DNA from: Symsagittifera roscoffensis
Taxonomy: Eukaryota; Xenacoelomorpha; Acoela; Convolutidae
Assembly (NCBI RefSeq): GCF_963678635.1
Contig: NC_087071.1
Span: forward strand, 47,724,889 to 47,788,888
Direction: 5' to 3'
DNA length: 64,000 nucleotides
Under the pieces are notes generated by a model. It made no database searches and was not told the DNA's origin. It saw only the letters and a list, made by a program, of their open reading frames with translations. Below, piece by piece: positions 53,520-64,000 of the stretch. The position numbers were made by a program, and so were the translations under genes. Numbering within the stretch: position 1 is the first letter of the stretch; each line of letters starts with the position of its first letter.

Positions 53520-54545
53520 CCTTCGCTCTATTTCTGTGATCCTTCCCTAGGGCCTTGGACCCTTCGCTCTCAGTGCCGGGACTCCTTAGTCTTGACCTAG
53601 TACACTTTGTTACTGTCATGGGACTCTTCGCTCAAGTGCTCCTGCCTTTCGGTAGTGTCCTTGGACCCTTCGCTCTTGTCCTAGTACACTCTGGTACTGT
53701 CCTGGGACCCCTCGTTCAAGTGTTGCTACCTTTCTGTACTGTCCTGGGACCCTTCGCTCAAGTGTTGCTATTTCTCGTTGTGTCCTGAGACCCTTCTCTA
53801 TTGTCCTAGTACACTCTGGTACTGTCCTGGGACCCTTCGCTGAAGTGTTGCTACTTTTTGGTAGTGTCCTGGGACCCTTCGGTTTTGTCCCAGTACACTC
53901 TGTTACTGTCCTGGGACCCTTCGCTCAAGTGTTGATTTTTTTCGTTGTGTCATTGGACTCTTCGCTATTGTCCTAGTACGCTTTGGTACTGTCCTGGGAT
54001 TCTTCGCTGAAGTGATGCTGCTTTTCGGTAGTGTCCTGGGGCCTTTCGGTTTTGTCCTAGTACCCTTCGGTACTCTCCTGAGACCTCTCGCTGAAGTGTT
54101 ACTACCTTTCCGAAGTTCCTGAATCCCTTCGGTATCGTCCTATTACCCTTCGGTACTGTCCTGGGAACCTTTACTAAAGTGTTTCTACCTTTCGGAAGTG
54201 TCCTGGGACACTTTGGTGCTGTCCTAGTATCCTTTGGCACTGTCCTGGGACCCTTCGTTCAAGCTCTGGTTACCTCTGGCATGGTCTTGGGACCCTTCTG
54301 TTTTGTCCCGGAACGATACATCGGTACTGTCATGGGACCCTTCGCTCAAATATTGGTACTTTCCGTTAGGGTCTTGGGACCCTTCTGTATCCTCCTAGGA
54401 CCCTTCGTTCGAGTGCTGAAGTTCACTCGGTTGGAGTTGGGACCCATCTGTACTCTCCTAGGACCCTTCGCGCGAGTGTTGAAGTCCTCAGGGACGGTCT
54501 TGGGGTCCTTCTGTACTGTCCTAGGAACCTTCTGTCACTACCCCA
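53520..54545 (-). repeat. Minisatellite of 42/84-bp period upstream of gag, unit 1
   Basis: About 24 units built on gtcctgggacccttcgctc alternate between two forms: one continues with caagtgttgctacctttc, the other with ttgtcctagtacactctgg. The basic period is 42 bp and the higher-order period 84 bp. Because 42 is divisible by three, frames stay open on both strands (14-residue repeats around VLGPFAQVLL on plus and Pro/Lys/Arg-rich repeats on minus). I do not call them genes. Confidence 0.85.
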
Positions 54546-54599
54546 GGACTGCCGACAAGACTCTTGTGCTGCTTCCACGTCTCTGGCCTAGGTATTGAA

Positions 54600-55552
54600 A
54601 TTCTTTCCCCGACCCTCCAGTACTAATTCCTGTCCTGTGTCGTGTTAAGAATTTTTCTGTACCCTGTTTTGAGTGTTAAGATATCCAGTCCACTATCCCA
54701 GTACCTCCTCTCGAACTTGTGTGAGAAATCCCCAAAACCCAAATCTATCAATCTAAATTTTCTTTTCTAAGTCCCCTGTAATTTCCGTTTGTTTCCTACT
54801 TCCAAGGCAAGTCGCAATACATCTTGCTTATAACCTTAATCTATAATCGCTGTTGCCTAAAATTCAGTAAAAGTCAAATCCAAAAACCGTAAAGGTCAAA
54901 TGAGGAGAATTTCAAAAACAAGAAAAACTTGTATACCTAAATGCAATTTCGACAATGATCGTTTATCGTAAAAAATGTCTGGTACCTAACTATCACGCGT
55001 TTTTCTCCCCCTACTAGCGGTCTTATGGGGTTTTCATTTATTGGGTTCCAAAAACTGTTTCCGATCCCCCCTACCCGATCCGGCCAGGTTACCTACCTTA
55101 ATACGAGTTCGTCACCGAGTACCTTCGCGTTGCTACTCGTGTTTTGAGTCTTCCACTCAGTTGTTCTCATGTAACTAAATCGACGATGTCGATTGTTTAG
55201 TTAATGTACGAAAGACCCCCTTTTTATAACTTTCAACAACCAACCTCTAACTAAACCAGCCCCCCTGTTAACCTCCCCTCTGTCTCTGTCTAGCCCCCAT
55301 TTAAGAAGCCGCAAAAAAACCCTAAGCGTAATGGATGCTAAACCTCTCGAGCGAAAACCGTAGAACCTGTTTCAAAGCTCTGCTCGAGTAAAAGCGTTTT
55401 CTCAAAGCAGTGGGTTTTTGCTTTTTTAATTTTACACTTATTTCCTATAATGTAAAATGGATTTCTTAACGACACCCGTTTGACCAAACAGAACACTTTC
55501 CTCCGTTTGCTCTGTTCTGCTTTGATCACACTGCTAGATGTCTCCTTCCAAG
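54600..55552. other. Leader and promoter region of the gag unit, unit 1
   Basis: No supported ORF. Contains C-rich stretches, a donor-like AAG|GTAGGTAA on the minus strand near 55,090, and the TATA candidate. Repeated in unit 2 (58,950-59,905). Confidence 0.45.
55190..55240 (-). promoter_or_regulatory. TATA-type promoter candidate, unit 1
   Basis: On the minus strand TATAAAAAG occurs at 55,220-55,228, preceded by a pyrimidine-rich flank and followed by non-repetitive leader toward the minisatellite and gag. Copy in unit 2 at 59,573-59,581. It could be the U3 promoter of an LTR, but no LTR edges are seen. Confidence 0.35.
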
Positions 55553-55574
55553 TCTTCGATTTGTGCTACGGCTC

Positions 55575-57688
55575 CTACTGTCTTCGTTTCTCACATTTCG
55601 CTGCTTCTTTGCTCTGCAAGTTGTTTTCAGCTTGTCTGTTCCTTGTGTTCTGCCCCACTGCCAATGCCAATGCCAATTTATTCTTCGGGTGACCTTGATT
55701 CTTAAATGCCACCCAAAACTGGGGACAGTTCATCCTGAAATGGCCCTCTTGATTGCAGAAAAAGCATCTCGCGCCTATTTTAATGATCAAACCACTGTAG
55801 AACTCGTGTTCCTCCGTTTGACTCATGTCTTCTTAGTCTGGCGCATATCCCAAGCTTTTCAAATCTTGCTTGTATGTTGTACAATCCACTACGTGATGGT
55901 CCGCTGATCCGCAATTTGCGCACGACCTTCGTTTGTCCATGTCGTCTCTAGTTTTGTCCTCATCTCCTCTGGGATTGGTGCGTTGTCCTTCGATAGCGTG
56001 TAACATGTTGCCAACATCCTTCTCAAGTCATCACTCCTCACTCCGTCGATAAGCTTTGAAGCGATGCTAAAGTCTCTATTGTTGGGCGATTGTTCTAGAT
56101 CGCTTCTCCTCCTCAAGCTCTCAAGATTATCCAGAAAATGTTCAATCGACTCGTCATCTCTTTTTTTTTCTTTTTTTTTTATTCGTGTCAAAGCCTGATG
56201 ACTTTTCATACCCGATCCAAATCGATTCAACAGTATCTCGAGGATCTTGTCTGCAGTGTCACGCTCCTCCTCCTTCATAGCTGTTCCCCCTCTAGGATGC
56301 TTAGTGTAGCCGTGCAGGCCTGCCTCTCATCGTTCAAGTTGTCTTGTTCTAGATGTAGTCTCATTACCTCAACCCAGGTATCAATGCAACCATCTGAATC
56401 GTCCCTAAATTCCTTAGGTTTTTTGAAGGTTTTCCGGGATTCGCCACCGCTTTTGTCACTTGAGTCTGTGTTCCTTGTTGCGAATGCTTCAAGCGTCCTG
56501 TTCATCATTTCCCATGTACTGCCCTACGGCATGGCATCCGGTAGTACAACCGCATGTAATCCTGAGTCCTCTGACTTCCTGGTTGAGTTTGAGTCTCCCA
56601 GCTTCATAAGAGCCATTCTCTCTCCTGACGCCATAGTGCTATCAATCCGGGCTAACGGTGTAGGTTCCCGTTTCCTTCGTTGTGGTTCCACGTAGTTGAC
56701 TCCACTTCCGGATGGATTTTCCACCACTACTTTATCTTGGGCTGTGGAATTTCTCAAGAGTACCTATAATTTGGATTGTATGGCTCCAAAACTTTGCTTG
56801 TTCTTTGCTGAATGTTTCCTTTCAGGTTTCTAGATTCCACACTTTTTCACTCACGGTGTCGTATCTCTCCATCAGTTCCTCCATATCTATCTTGATATGT
56901 TTCTCTCGCTCTTTGTTGGTCGTTTCTACTTTGTCCGCCATCTGCTGCAGCTTCTCTTCCGTCGACCTTTCCAGGACAAAGTAGTTGTCTAGGTTCTCAT
57001 TCTTATCGTGTCGTATTTCCTTTTTCAGCTCTTGGCGGTCTTCCGCGCTGCATTTCAGTTTCTTGTCGATTTGTTCCAACTTTGCCATCAATGCGCCCAG
57101 CTCAAGTGAAGTTGTTTTTGGTTCCATGGTTTGTTTGTCTTGTTTGGCCATTGCTCCTTGTGTGACCTGCTCTTCGTCTTGTTTAGCTTCTGTTGTTATT
57201 TTGGAATTTGTTCCAAACGTTTTGCCTTCCTCGGTCGCTCGAATTACCTCCTCTTTCTTTTTTGGTTTCATTCCGACCATCGCTGCAATCCTCTCTGAAC
57301 GACGTTCTTTTTGTTTGAAAATCGTCTTCTATCGCTTCCGGCGTGTTGTCTGTTGTTTCGTCTACATGCCTATTGGTGAGAACTATATTGTTTTCTTCTC
57401 TTGTTCTTTTGCATTTGGCATTGGTGTTGACTCCGTCTTCTTTCTTCCGGCCCCGTCAAAACTCTGATCTGGTGTCTCAAGATCGGTTTCTCTAGCCGGT
57501 ACAGTTGGTTCTTCCGTTTCTTTCTCCTTGGCCTGCTGTTCCTTTATGCTTCTTGTATTGACCATGTTCACTGAATTATTATTTCTCATTACTTTCGGAT
57601 TTAATGGTATTAGTTTCCGTTGCGACGAGGTTCGATTTTGTTTTCTGCGAGAGATTTTCTTGTTTTCCTCATGAATTTTATAAACCAT
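55575..57688 (-). pseudogene. Gag with two CCHC zinc knuckles, unit 2
   Basis: Same arrangement as unit 1, shifted by 4,353 bp: knuckles at 55,725-55,766 and 55,881-55,922. The coiled-coil-like part is one open frame of 152 codons (56,822-57,280) because CAA stands where unit 1 has TAA. The other breaks are shared, so they arose before the duplication or are the state of the parent copy. Confidence 0.7.
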
Positions 57689-57872
57689 TTTTGAAATCTA
57701 CAATTCTAATATGTATACAAGCTCCTAATATAAAATCTAATTGAAATTAAAAAACTTCTTACCTATTATCTATTAAAACTCAGTCGATTTTGTCTACCCT
57801 GGAGTTGTAAACCTAAACTAAGTAATGAGGCCCGTTGATCAGGTCTTTGGATCTTTTGGTTGAACTTGGGAC

Positions 57873-58898
57873 CCTTCGCTCTATTTCTGTGATCCTTCCC
57901 TAGGGCCTTGGACCCTTCGCTCTCAGTGCCGGGACTCCTTAGTCTTGACCTAGTACACTTTGTTACTGTCATGGGACTCTTCGCTCAAGTGCTCCTGCCT
58001 TTCGGTAGTGTCCTTGGACCCTTCGCTCTTGTCCTAGTACACTCTGGTACTGTCCTGGGACCCCTCGTTCAAGTGTTGCTACCTTTCTGTACTGTCCTGG
58101 GACCCTTCGCTCAAGTGTTGCTATTTCTCGTTGTGTCCTGAGACCCTTCTCTATTGTCCTAGTACACTCTGGTACTGTCCTGGGACCCTTCGCTGAAGTG
58201 TTGCTACTTTTTGGTAGTGTCCTGGGACCCTTCGGTTTTGTCCCAGTACACTCTGTTACTGTCCTGGGACCCTTCGCTCAAGTGTTGATTTTTTTCGTTG
58301 TGTCATTGGACTTTTCGCTATTGTCCTAGTACGCTTTGGTACTGTCCTGGGATTCTTCGCTGAAGTGATGCTGCTTTTCGGTAGTGTCCTGGGGCCTTTC
58401 GGTTTTGTCCTAGTACCCTTCGGTACTCTCCTGAGACCTCTCGCTGAAGTGTTACTACCTTTCCGAAGTTCCTGGGTCCCTTCGGTATCGTCCTATTACC
58501 CTTCGGTACTGTCCTGGGAACCTTTACTAAAGTGTTTCTACCTTTCGGAAGTGTCCTGGGACACTTTGGTGCTGTCCTAGTATCCTTTGGCACTGTCCTG
58601 GGACCCTTCGTTCAAGCTCTGGTTACCTCTGGCATGGTCTTGGGACCCTTCTGTTTTGTCCCGGAACGATACATCGGTACTGTCATGGGACCCTTCGCTC
58701 AAATATTGGTACTTTCCGTTAGGGTCTTGGGACCCTTCTGTATCCTCCTAGGACCCTTCGTTCGAGTGCTGAAGTTCACTCGGTTGGAGTTGGGACCCAT
58801 CTGTACTCTCCTAGGACCCTTCGAGCGAGTGTTGAAGTCCTCAGGGACGGTCTTGGGGTCCTTCTGTACTGTCCTAGGAACCTTCTGTCACTACCCCA
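57873..58898 (-). repeat. Minisatellite of 42/84-bp period upstream of gag, unit 2
   Basis: Copy of 53,520-54,545 at an offset of 4,353 bp, with a handful of substitutions (for example near 58,471 and 58,824). Confidence 0.85.
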
Positions 58899-59905
58899 GG
58901 ACTGCCGACAAGACTCTTGTGCTGCTTCCACGTCTCTGGCCTAGGTATTGAAATTCTTTCCCCGACCCTCCAGTACTAATTCCTGTCCTGTGTCGTGTTA
59001 AGAATTTTTCTGTACCCTGTTTTGAGTGTTAAGATATCCAGTCCACTATCCCAGTACCTCCTCTCGAACTTGTGTGAGAAATCCCCAAAACCCAAATCTA
59101 TCAATCTAAATTTTCTTTTCTAAGTCCCCTGTAATTTCCATTTGTTTCCTACTTCCAAGGCAAGTCGCAATACATCTTGCTTATAACCTTAATCTATAAT
59201 CGCTGTTGCCTAAAATTCAGTAAAAGTCAAATCCAAAAACCGTAAAGGTCAAATGAGGAGAATTTCAAAAACAAGAAAAACTTGTATACCTAAATGCAAT
59301 TTCGACAATGATCGTTTATCGTAAAAAATGTCTGGTACCTAACTATCACGCGTTTTTCTCCCCCTACTAGCGGTCTTATGGGGTTTTCATTTATTGGGTT
59401 CCAAAAACTGTTTCCGATCCCCCCTACCCGATCCGGCCAGGTTACCTACCTTAATACGAGTTCGTCACCGAGTACCTTCGCGTTGCTACTCGTGTTTTGA
59501 GTCTTCCACTCAGTTGTTCTCATGTAACTAAATCGACGATGTCGATTGTTTAGTTAATGTACGAAAGACCCCCTTTTTATAACTTTCAACAACCAACCTC
59601 TAACTAAACCAGCCCCCCTGTTAACCTCCCCTCTGTCTCTGTCTAGCCCCCATTTAAGAAGCCGCAAAAAAACCCTAAGCGTAATGGATGCTAAACCTCT
59701 CGAGCGAAAACCGTAGAACCTGTTTCAAAGCTCTGCTCGAGTAAAAGCGTTTTCTCAAAGCAGTGGGTTTTTGCTTTTTCAATTTTACACTTATTTCCTA
59801 TAATGTAAAATGGATTTCTTAACGACACCCGTTTGACCAAACAGAACACTTTCCTCCGTTTGCTCTGTTCTGCTTTGATCACACTGCTAGATGTCTCCTT
59901 CCAAG

Positions 59906-60000
59906 TCAAGTTTCCCAGTGGTCAAGTCTCTCAGTGGTCCACTTTCCCACTTGCCTTGTCACCTGTTCTAGTAAAAGTCTCCCAGTGGTCCGCTGATGTC
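59906..60000 (+). repeat. Three short tcccagtggtc repeats
   Basis: tcccagtggtc or tctcagtggtcc occurs three times within 90 bp, directly right of the duplication edge. Confidence 0.5.
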
Positions 60001-61460
60001 ACAAGCTATCTGAAAACCCTTTCAACGCCTCTAGCTCGGGCAAATGCACAATGTTGCTGGTTTGATCGAAACGATTGGTTTTATTGAAAACAGTTTGCGT
60101 AAACTGCTTAGATTAAAATTAAGGTTTGATCCTCCTAAACTGAAAGTCAAAGCCACTATCCTTTTTGTATTTTATCTCGTTTTTTGTTCCTATTTTTAAT
60201 CTTTTTCGGTTTTTTATTTAGTTTTTTGTCTTTTACCCATTTTTTGTCCCCCTAGTGGCCCCCACTTCTTGGTTAGCTAGATCTCGTTGCGGAAAGCAGT
60301 CGGTTCGATCACGTAGTCATGATGGCGTTAAAACCACCCAGGAGCGCCTTAAAAACACTATGTAACAGTCGCCTATTTAAGTCACATATGAGGTTGAAGA
60401 AAAAAGGGCTTATAACCATTGGCTCAAGAGTCAGGGACACTATCTTTGTGTTTTTTTCACCTCAAACGGTCGGAGTCAATTCGGTTCACTTGCGACATGA
60501 GATTACAAACCGCGTTACAGCTTAAACGCTACTACCAAAGTACCCCCACTCTACAAATAAGAACGCCCCCTTGCTTAGGTCTCAAAATACACAAAACACA
60601 CGAACGCCGTTAAAAACAGGGTCGTAACCTTACGTATATAGTTACTTTTTAGTAGACAGTGGACTTTTGATTCATTTCAGATGGATCAACCTAAAACTCT
60701 CTTTAACTCAACATAATAATGTAAAACACACTCAAGAAATATAAACTGTTTACTTACATACCGACACGATTTCTATTATTGAGTAACTTAATTAATAAGC
60801 GACAGTAGAATTAACCCAGTAATCAAGTTTAAATGAATTGGAAAGAATAAGTTTTAACTCAAGACACAATGTTTCTATTTTTACCATTGGGCAGCTTCAG
60901 CTGTCCACCTTTACCCCAAAGGTTCACTCTGGTCCACTTCAGTTCTTCTTTATCTCTTATTGCCACGAGTTTTTCTTTCTCTAGGAATGAGACAGCTCTA
61001 CTCCCGTTCGATTTAAACGGTGAAATTGCGAATAGCAATTTCACGCTTTCATTTTTGTACTACTTTCCCGCAATTGTAGTTCGAATCTTCTTATCTTATT
61101 TTCTTGTATTTTCAGTTGTCGCGAAAAGTTAAGCGTGACATGCTCAATGCAAAATTTTCGCGAATGGATGCAGTCTATGAAATAAACTAAAATATTTCAA
61201 AGTCTCCTGGCTTTATTAGCTTCCTTAGAACAACTAAACTTCGCCATACAACTTGCCTCGTGAAAAATGGTTCAATGTTTTATAGTTGAATAGCTTGCTT
61301 AGAAAAACTTCGTTTTTTCGGGAAACGATTCGTTTTGTGAAACCTTAAATTTTTCAAACCGATATCCGATAGGGCTCAACTTGAAATTGTTCAATGTTTT
61401 ATTGCTTGGATAGCTTAATCAGAACAACAACTAAGTTTTTGCAAGCCAACTGACGATTGG
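60001..61460. other. Unique sequence without supported genes
   Basis: Short frames only. A 62-codon minus-strand frame at 60,859-61,044 starts with GTG, not ATG, and overlaps a perfect hairpin. Its composition (WTRVNLWGKGG) is mildly protein-like, but nothing else supports it. Confidence 0.4.
61020..61044. other. Perfect 10-bp hairpin
   Basis: gtgaaattgc, five loop bases gaata, then gcaatttcac: perfect complementary arms. It is not followed by a T run that would suggest a bacterial-type terminator. Relatives of one arm (gtgaaattgc) occur at about 11,410-11,445. Confidence 0.6.
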
Positions 61461-61524
61461 AGGCGCTTGCTAGTCTCTAGTGGTAATTTGTTTCATGGTT
61501 TATTCAATTTCTTAGTGTCTCCTG

Positions 61525-61600
61525 TTACTTGGTCTGGAGGTAAGGAACTCACTTGCTACGGCAAAGGTCCTAGATTCGAATCTGACAGGACTTGTTTTTG
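61525..61600 (+). other. tRNA-like sequence with A and B box resemblance
   Basis: cctgtta near 61,521 can pair with tgacagg at about 61,580-61,586. Between them lie an A-box-like ttggtctggaggt and a B-box-like gattcgaatc. The T-arm does not pair well, so this is not a working tRNA. It may be a tRNA relic or the head of a SINE. Confidence 0.2.
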
Positions 61601-61699
61601 TCAAAAAGAATTATTCCGTTTCAAAAAAATTGTGGGATCATTATTGGTCTGCTTATGTGTTGTTGGCTTAGTTGCCACATCGTAGAACAGTTTTTGTGC

Positions 61700-64000
61700 A
61701 ATGTGTACATTTTTGCAGTTCACATTTTCGTTGCTCTTCTTTCTAGTGTTTTCATTTTCCTCTGCTGTTCGTAATTTCTTGACTTATATATATATTTTTT
61801 TCTGCACTAATGATTTCGGCGCATATTTATCGGCTTAGTGAACTTAATGTGAACCGTTTCAAGCGAAACGTAGTTTTTATGCTCACATCTGGATCGCACA
61901 TATTGCTAAAATCTTAAAAGAAGTTTTAGTTCAAGTTTTTCACGGCATTTTTTGTTCTTTTTTCGGAAGTTTTCTCTGACGAGTTTTTTTCGGCATTTTT
62001 TTTCTTTTTTGGCCTATATTTTATTCCTTTAATGGCCTCATATTGCGTCTTTTGACAAGCCAACAAAATTTGAATAAGGCTGTGTGTTTTGAGGTTGTGG
62101 GGGACGTAATAATTTTTTATTAGTCCTCAACTGTTAGATTTTTTTCGGCTTTTTCGTTTTCTTTCATTTTTTCGTCCTAATTGGTTTCTGCCTATAATAG
62201 ATAGGCTTAATGGCCTGATATTTTTTGTTTTGACTATTTGACGAGCAAATAGTTTTTTTTGTTTGTGTTTGTTGAGGGCGAGTGGGACTAATTTAACTTT
62301 TTCAGCCTAAAGGGTTTCTCCTACGGTAATATCAGCTTTGTTACCGCTTGGTAAAATCTTTTCCATTGCTAATTTCTTATTTTTTTTGTCTTGGCAAGTT
62401 TTGCTTTCAAAAGTAGCCTGATTCATTTTGATGGATCTAGTTTTTTTCACATTTTCGATTTTTTTCTGACTTTCTTGTTTTGTGTCGCAAAAGGTGTGAA
62501 GGACAGCTTTCCCTTTGTGTAAGTTTTCAATCGGTAAATTTTACGAAATTTCCATTTTTAATTGTATATCTTCGTAGTGGAGACACTTGTATATGTCGTT
62601 AAAAATTTTTTCAGGAAAAAGTCTAAAATTTGTTCACGCTGAAATTTTATTTTTTAGCGGTTTGACTTTTTGATTTTTTTTTGGAAATATCAGTTAATTC
62701 CTTTGGTAAATCATATCAAGCAGTCTGATCATAATTTTTGAAGAGTTATAAGGGCATATTTTTTTTCTTTGGAATTCGAAAAGTGACGTTTTCCGAAAAA
62801 AAAATCAGCTAAGCTTTTATGTTTCCTTGAGTTCATAGACATTTTTTTGTTATGTAAGTTTCCTTGTTGCGATTTAACTGCACTTAAAAGTTTCAGCTCC
62901 AGCTACAAAATATATCACTGAGTATGTGACATTGCATGTGCAGGGCAGAGCAAAACTTTTTTTGAGAGATTGACCAGCTGTTTTACTGCATGGAGTAGAA
63001 AATTGCCGGGTTTTTGCTTTTTTAAAGTGTCATTGGTAAAAATTAAGTTATTCGGTTTTCCGGTGATTTTTCTTTTTTTTTTAGGTTTTGCTTTTCATAC
63101 CGTCATTCTACAACCTGAGCAAAAATATTGAAGCTCTAATGCGTTTGTAACTCCCATATGTTCGTGCCTAGTGTTAGTGGCAAACGACTTGATAGACAGT
63201 GCATGATGCCCGCTAGAATGGAGCACTTAATCGTAGTCTTAACTCTGAACTCGTTTGAATTGTTTTCGCAATTTGTTGAGCTGCTGTGAAGTTCGCATGC
63301 TTCCTTAAGCTTTTTAGGGGAATTTTGCTCTCCTGCTCTTACGTGCTATGTGAGCGGACTTTTTGCTATTAGACTGAGGTTATTCAGGTCTAGCTGTCTG
63401 CCAGGACATTTGCATATATTGAAAAATTTGCATCTAGCCCATGTGTGTTTCTTTTTCTGAGGACACGTCGCAGCCAATTTCATGTTTCCGTTTTCGAAGT
63501 TCTTCGTTTCTCAATTTTTGTTGTTTCGCTTTTTTCAACGTTTTGCCAAGTGTTAAATTAATGAGTTGTATTTAGTAATTTGATTTGGAAAGTTTTTGAT
63601 GATACATTTATGTTTGATTCATGGTGGCATTCTGTTGGTTCTTTTTCCTGGCAAATTCTTTTTTCGACGTTTTACGTACGGTATAAAAATGAAGCTTGGT
63701 ATCATATCAAACCCTTTTTAGTTTTGATAAGGTCTGGGTTCGCTCTGTTGGTCATGATTCACTCTATTAGAAAACCAAATGAGAAGTTCTTTCAGTGGCG
63801 AGAAAATTTTGTCTGCATTTTTTTCAGACTAAATTAGTTTCTCAGACTGAATCATTTCATATCTCATCTTACTTTTGGATTGAAAGAACCAATAGTACAA
63901 AAATTGTGGAGTAATTTTTTATTGAGTCTCAAAGTTATTAGTTAACATCAAATTTCTCACCGAAAATGCGCATTTGCAGATTGGTCAAAAATCTGCGAAA
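61700..64000. other. AT/T-rich DNA without supported genes
   Basis: Long poly-T tracts and short frames on both strands. An 85-codon plus frame at 63,580-63,837 is Phe/Trp-rich and unsupported. I see no repeat array, RNA gene or exon with paired splice sites. Confidence 0.5.

Larger units (their letters stand above)
51206..55552 (-). repeat. 4.35-kb tandem duplication, unit 1
   Basis: Nearly identical to 55,553-59,905. I count roughly a dozen single-base differences and one 6-bp difference (an extra aatgcc in unit 2). The left flank continues into pol, and the right edge at ttccaag joins directly to the start of unit 2 (tcttcg). The break points lie inside gag and upstream of the promoter-like region, with no more than 2 bp of shared sequence at the join. 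Confidence 0.95.
55553..59905 (-). repeat. 4.35-kb tandem duplication, unit 2
   Basis: Second unit. Its right edge (ttccaag) continues into unique sequence at 59,906 (tcaagtttcccagtgg), which must be the original upstream flank. Confidence 0.95.

Noticed and set aside
54179-54598. Plus-strand frame of 139 codons with VLGPF-type 14-residue repeats
   Set aside because: Created by the 42-bp minisatellite, which is open in several frames on both strands. No start context or flank supports a gene.
61020-61044. Hairpin as a bacterial terminator
   Set aside because: The window is eukaryotic and no T tract or upstream gene end fits.
60859-61044. Minus-strand 62-codon frame
   Set aside because: It begins with GTG and overlaps a hairpin. 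No splice or homology support.

Overview
The window looks like repeat-dominated DNA from an animal nuclear genome, probably an invertebrate. There is no dense gene packing and there are no operons. Splice-like signals and AATAAA signals occur, minisatellites and microsatellites are common, and most coding-like sequence belongs to broken LTR retroelements of the Ty3/mdg4 type. A nematode would fit, but nothing here proves a species. The left 29 kb is AT-rich and the middle (about 29-60 kb) is clearly richer in GC. Almost every long frame carries frameshifts or stops. Some of these are real decay and some could be assembly errors in homopolymers and tandem repeats.

Region by region: (1) 1-15 kb is host-type sequence. 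A 2.3-kb segment is present twice (about 3.5-5.8 and 8.6-10.9 kb), with about 1-kb direct repeats between the copies. Each copy holds a coding-like exon relic, a TCCA-rich tract and a minisatellite with a unit near 20 bp. Each copy is followed by the same second exon: a 109-bp relic at 5.83 kb and a long open exon at 11.82-12.67 kb. This reads as a tandemly duplicated two-exon gene with one decayed copy. (2) 15.0-29.15 kb, minus strand, is an env-bearing Ty3/mdg4-like provirus without recognisable LTRs. It has a leader ORF, gag, protease, reverse transcriptase with a YLDD box, RNase H, integrase, a Ser/Thr/Pro-rich spacer, an Env-like glycoprotein with signal peptide and membrane segments, and further ORFs after env. 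(3) 29.17-33.66 kb, minus strand, is one long broken ORF with an N-terminal coiled coil, an SGNH-hydrolase-like domain and a large helix-rich part I do not recognise. (4) 34.16-35.5 kb, minus strand, is the 3' end of another Ty3-type element and ends in a Poa1/OARD1-like macro domain.

(5) 35.5-51.2 kb is a patchwork array of broken pol pieces (protease linker, RT, RNase H, integrase) from the same family. Several copies share identical artificial-looking junctions, so rearranged pieces were amplified as units. A CT/AG microsatellite inside the integrase frame differs in length between copies. (6) 51.2-59.9 kb is a nearly perfect 4.35-kb tandem duplication. Each unit has a gag with two CCHC zinc knuckles, a 1-kb minisatellite with a 42/84-bp period upstream of gag, and a TATA-containing promoter-like stretch, all on the minus strand. 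(7) 59.9-64 kb is AT-rich sequence with no supported gene, apart from a weak tRNA-like promoter pair and one perfect hairpin.

Nothing here is likely to make a full set of working proteins as written. The points of most interest are the two enzyme-like accessory domains (macro and SGNH) next to each other in retroelement sequence, the large unrecognised domain behind the SGNH fold, and the amplification history of the pol array.
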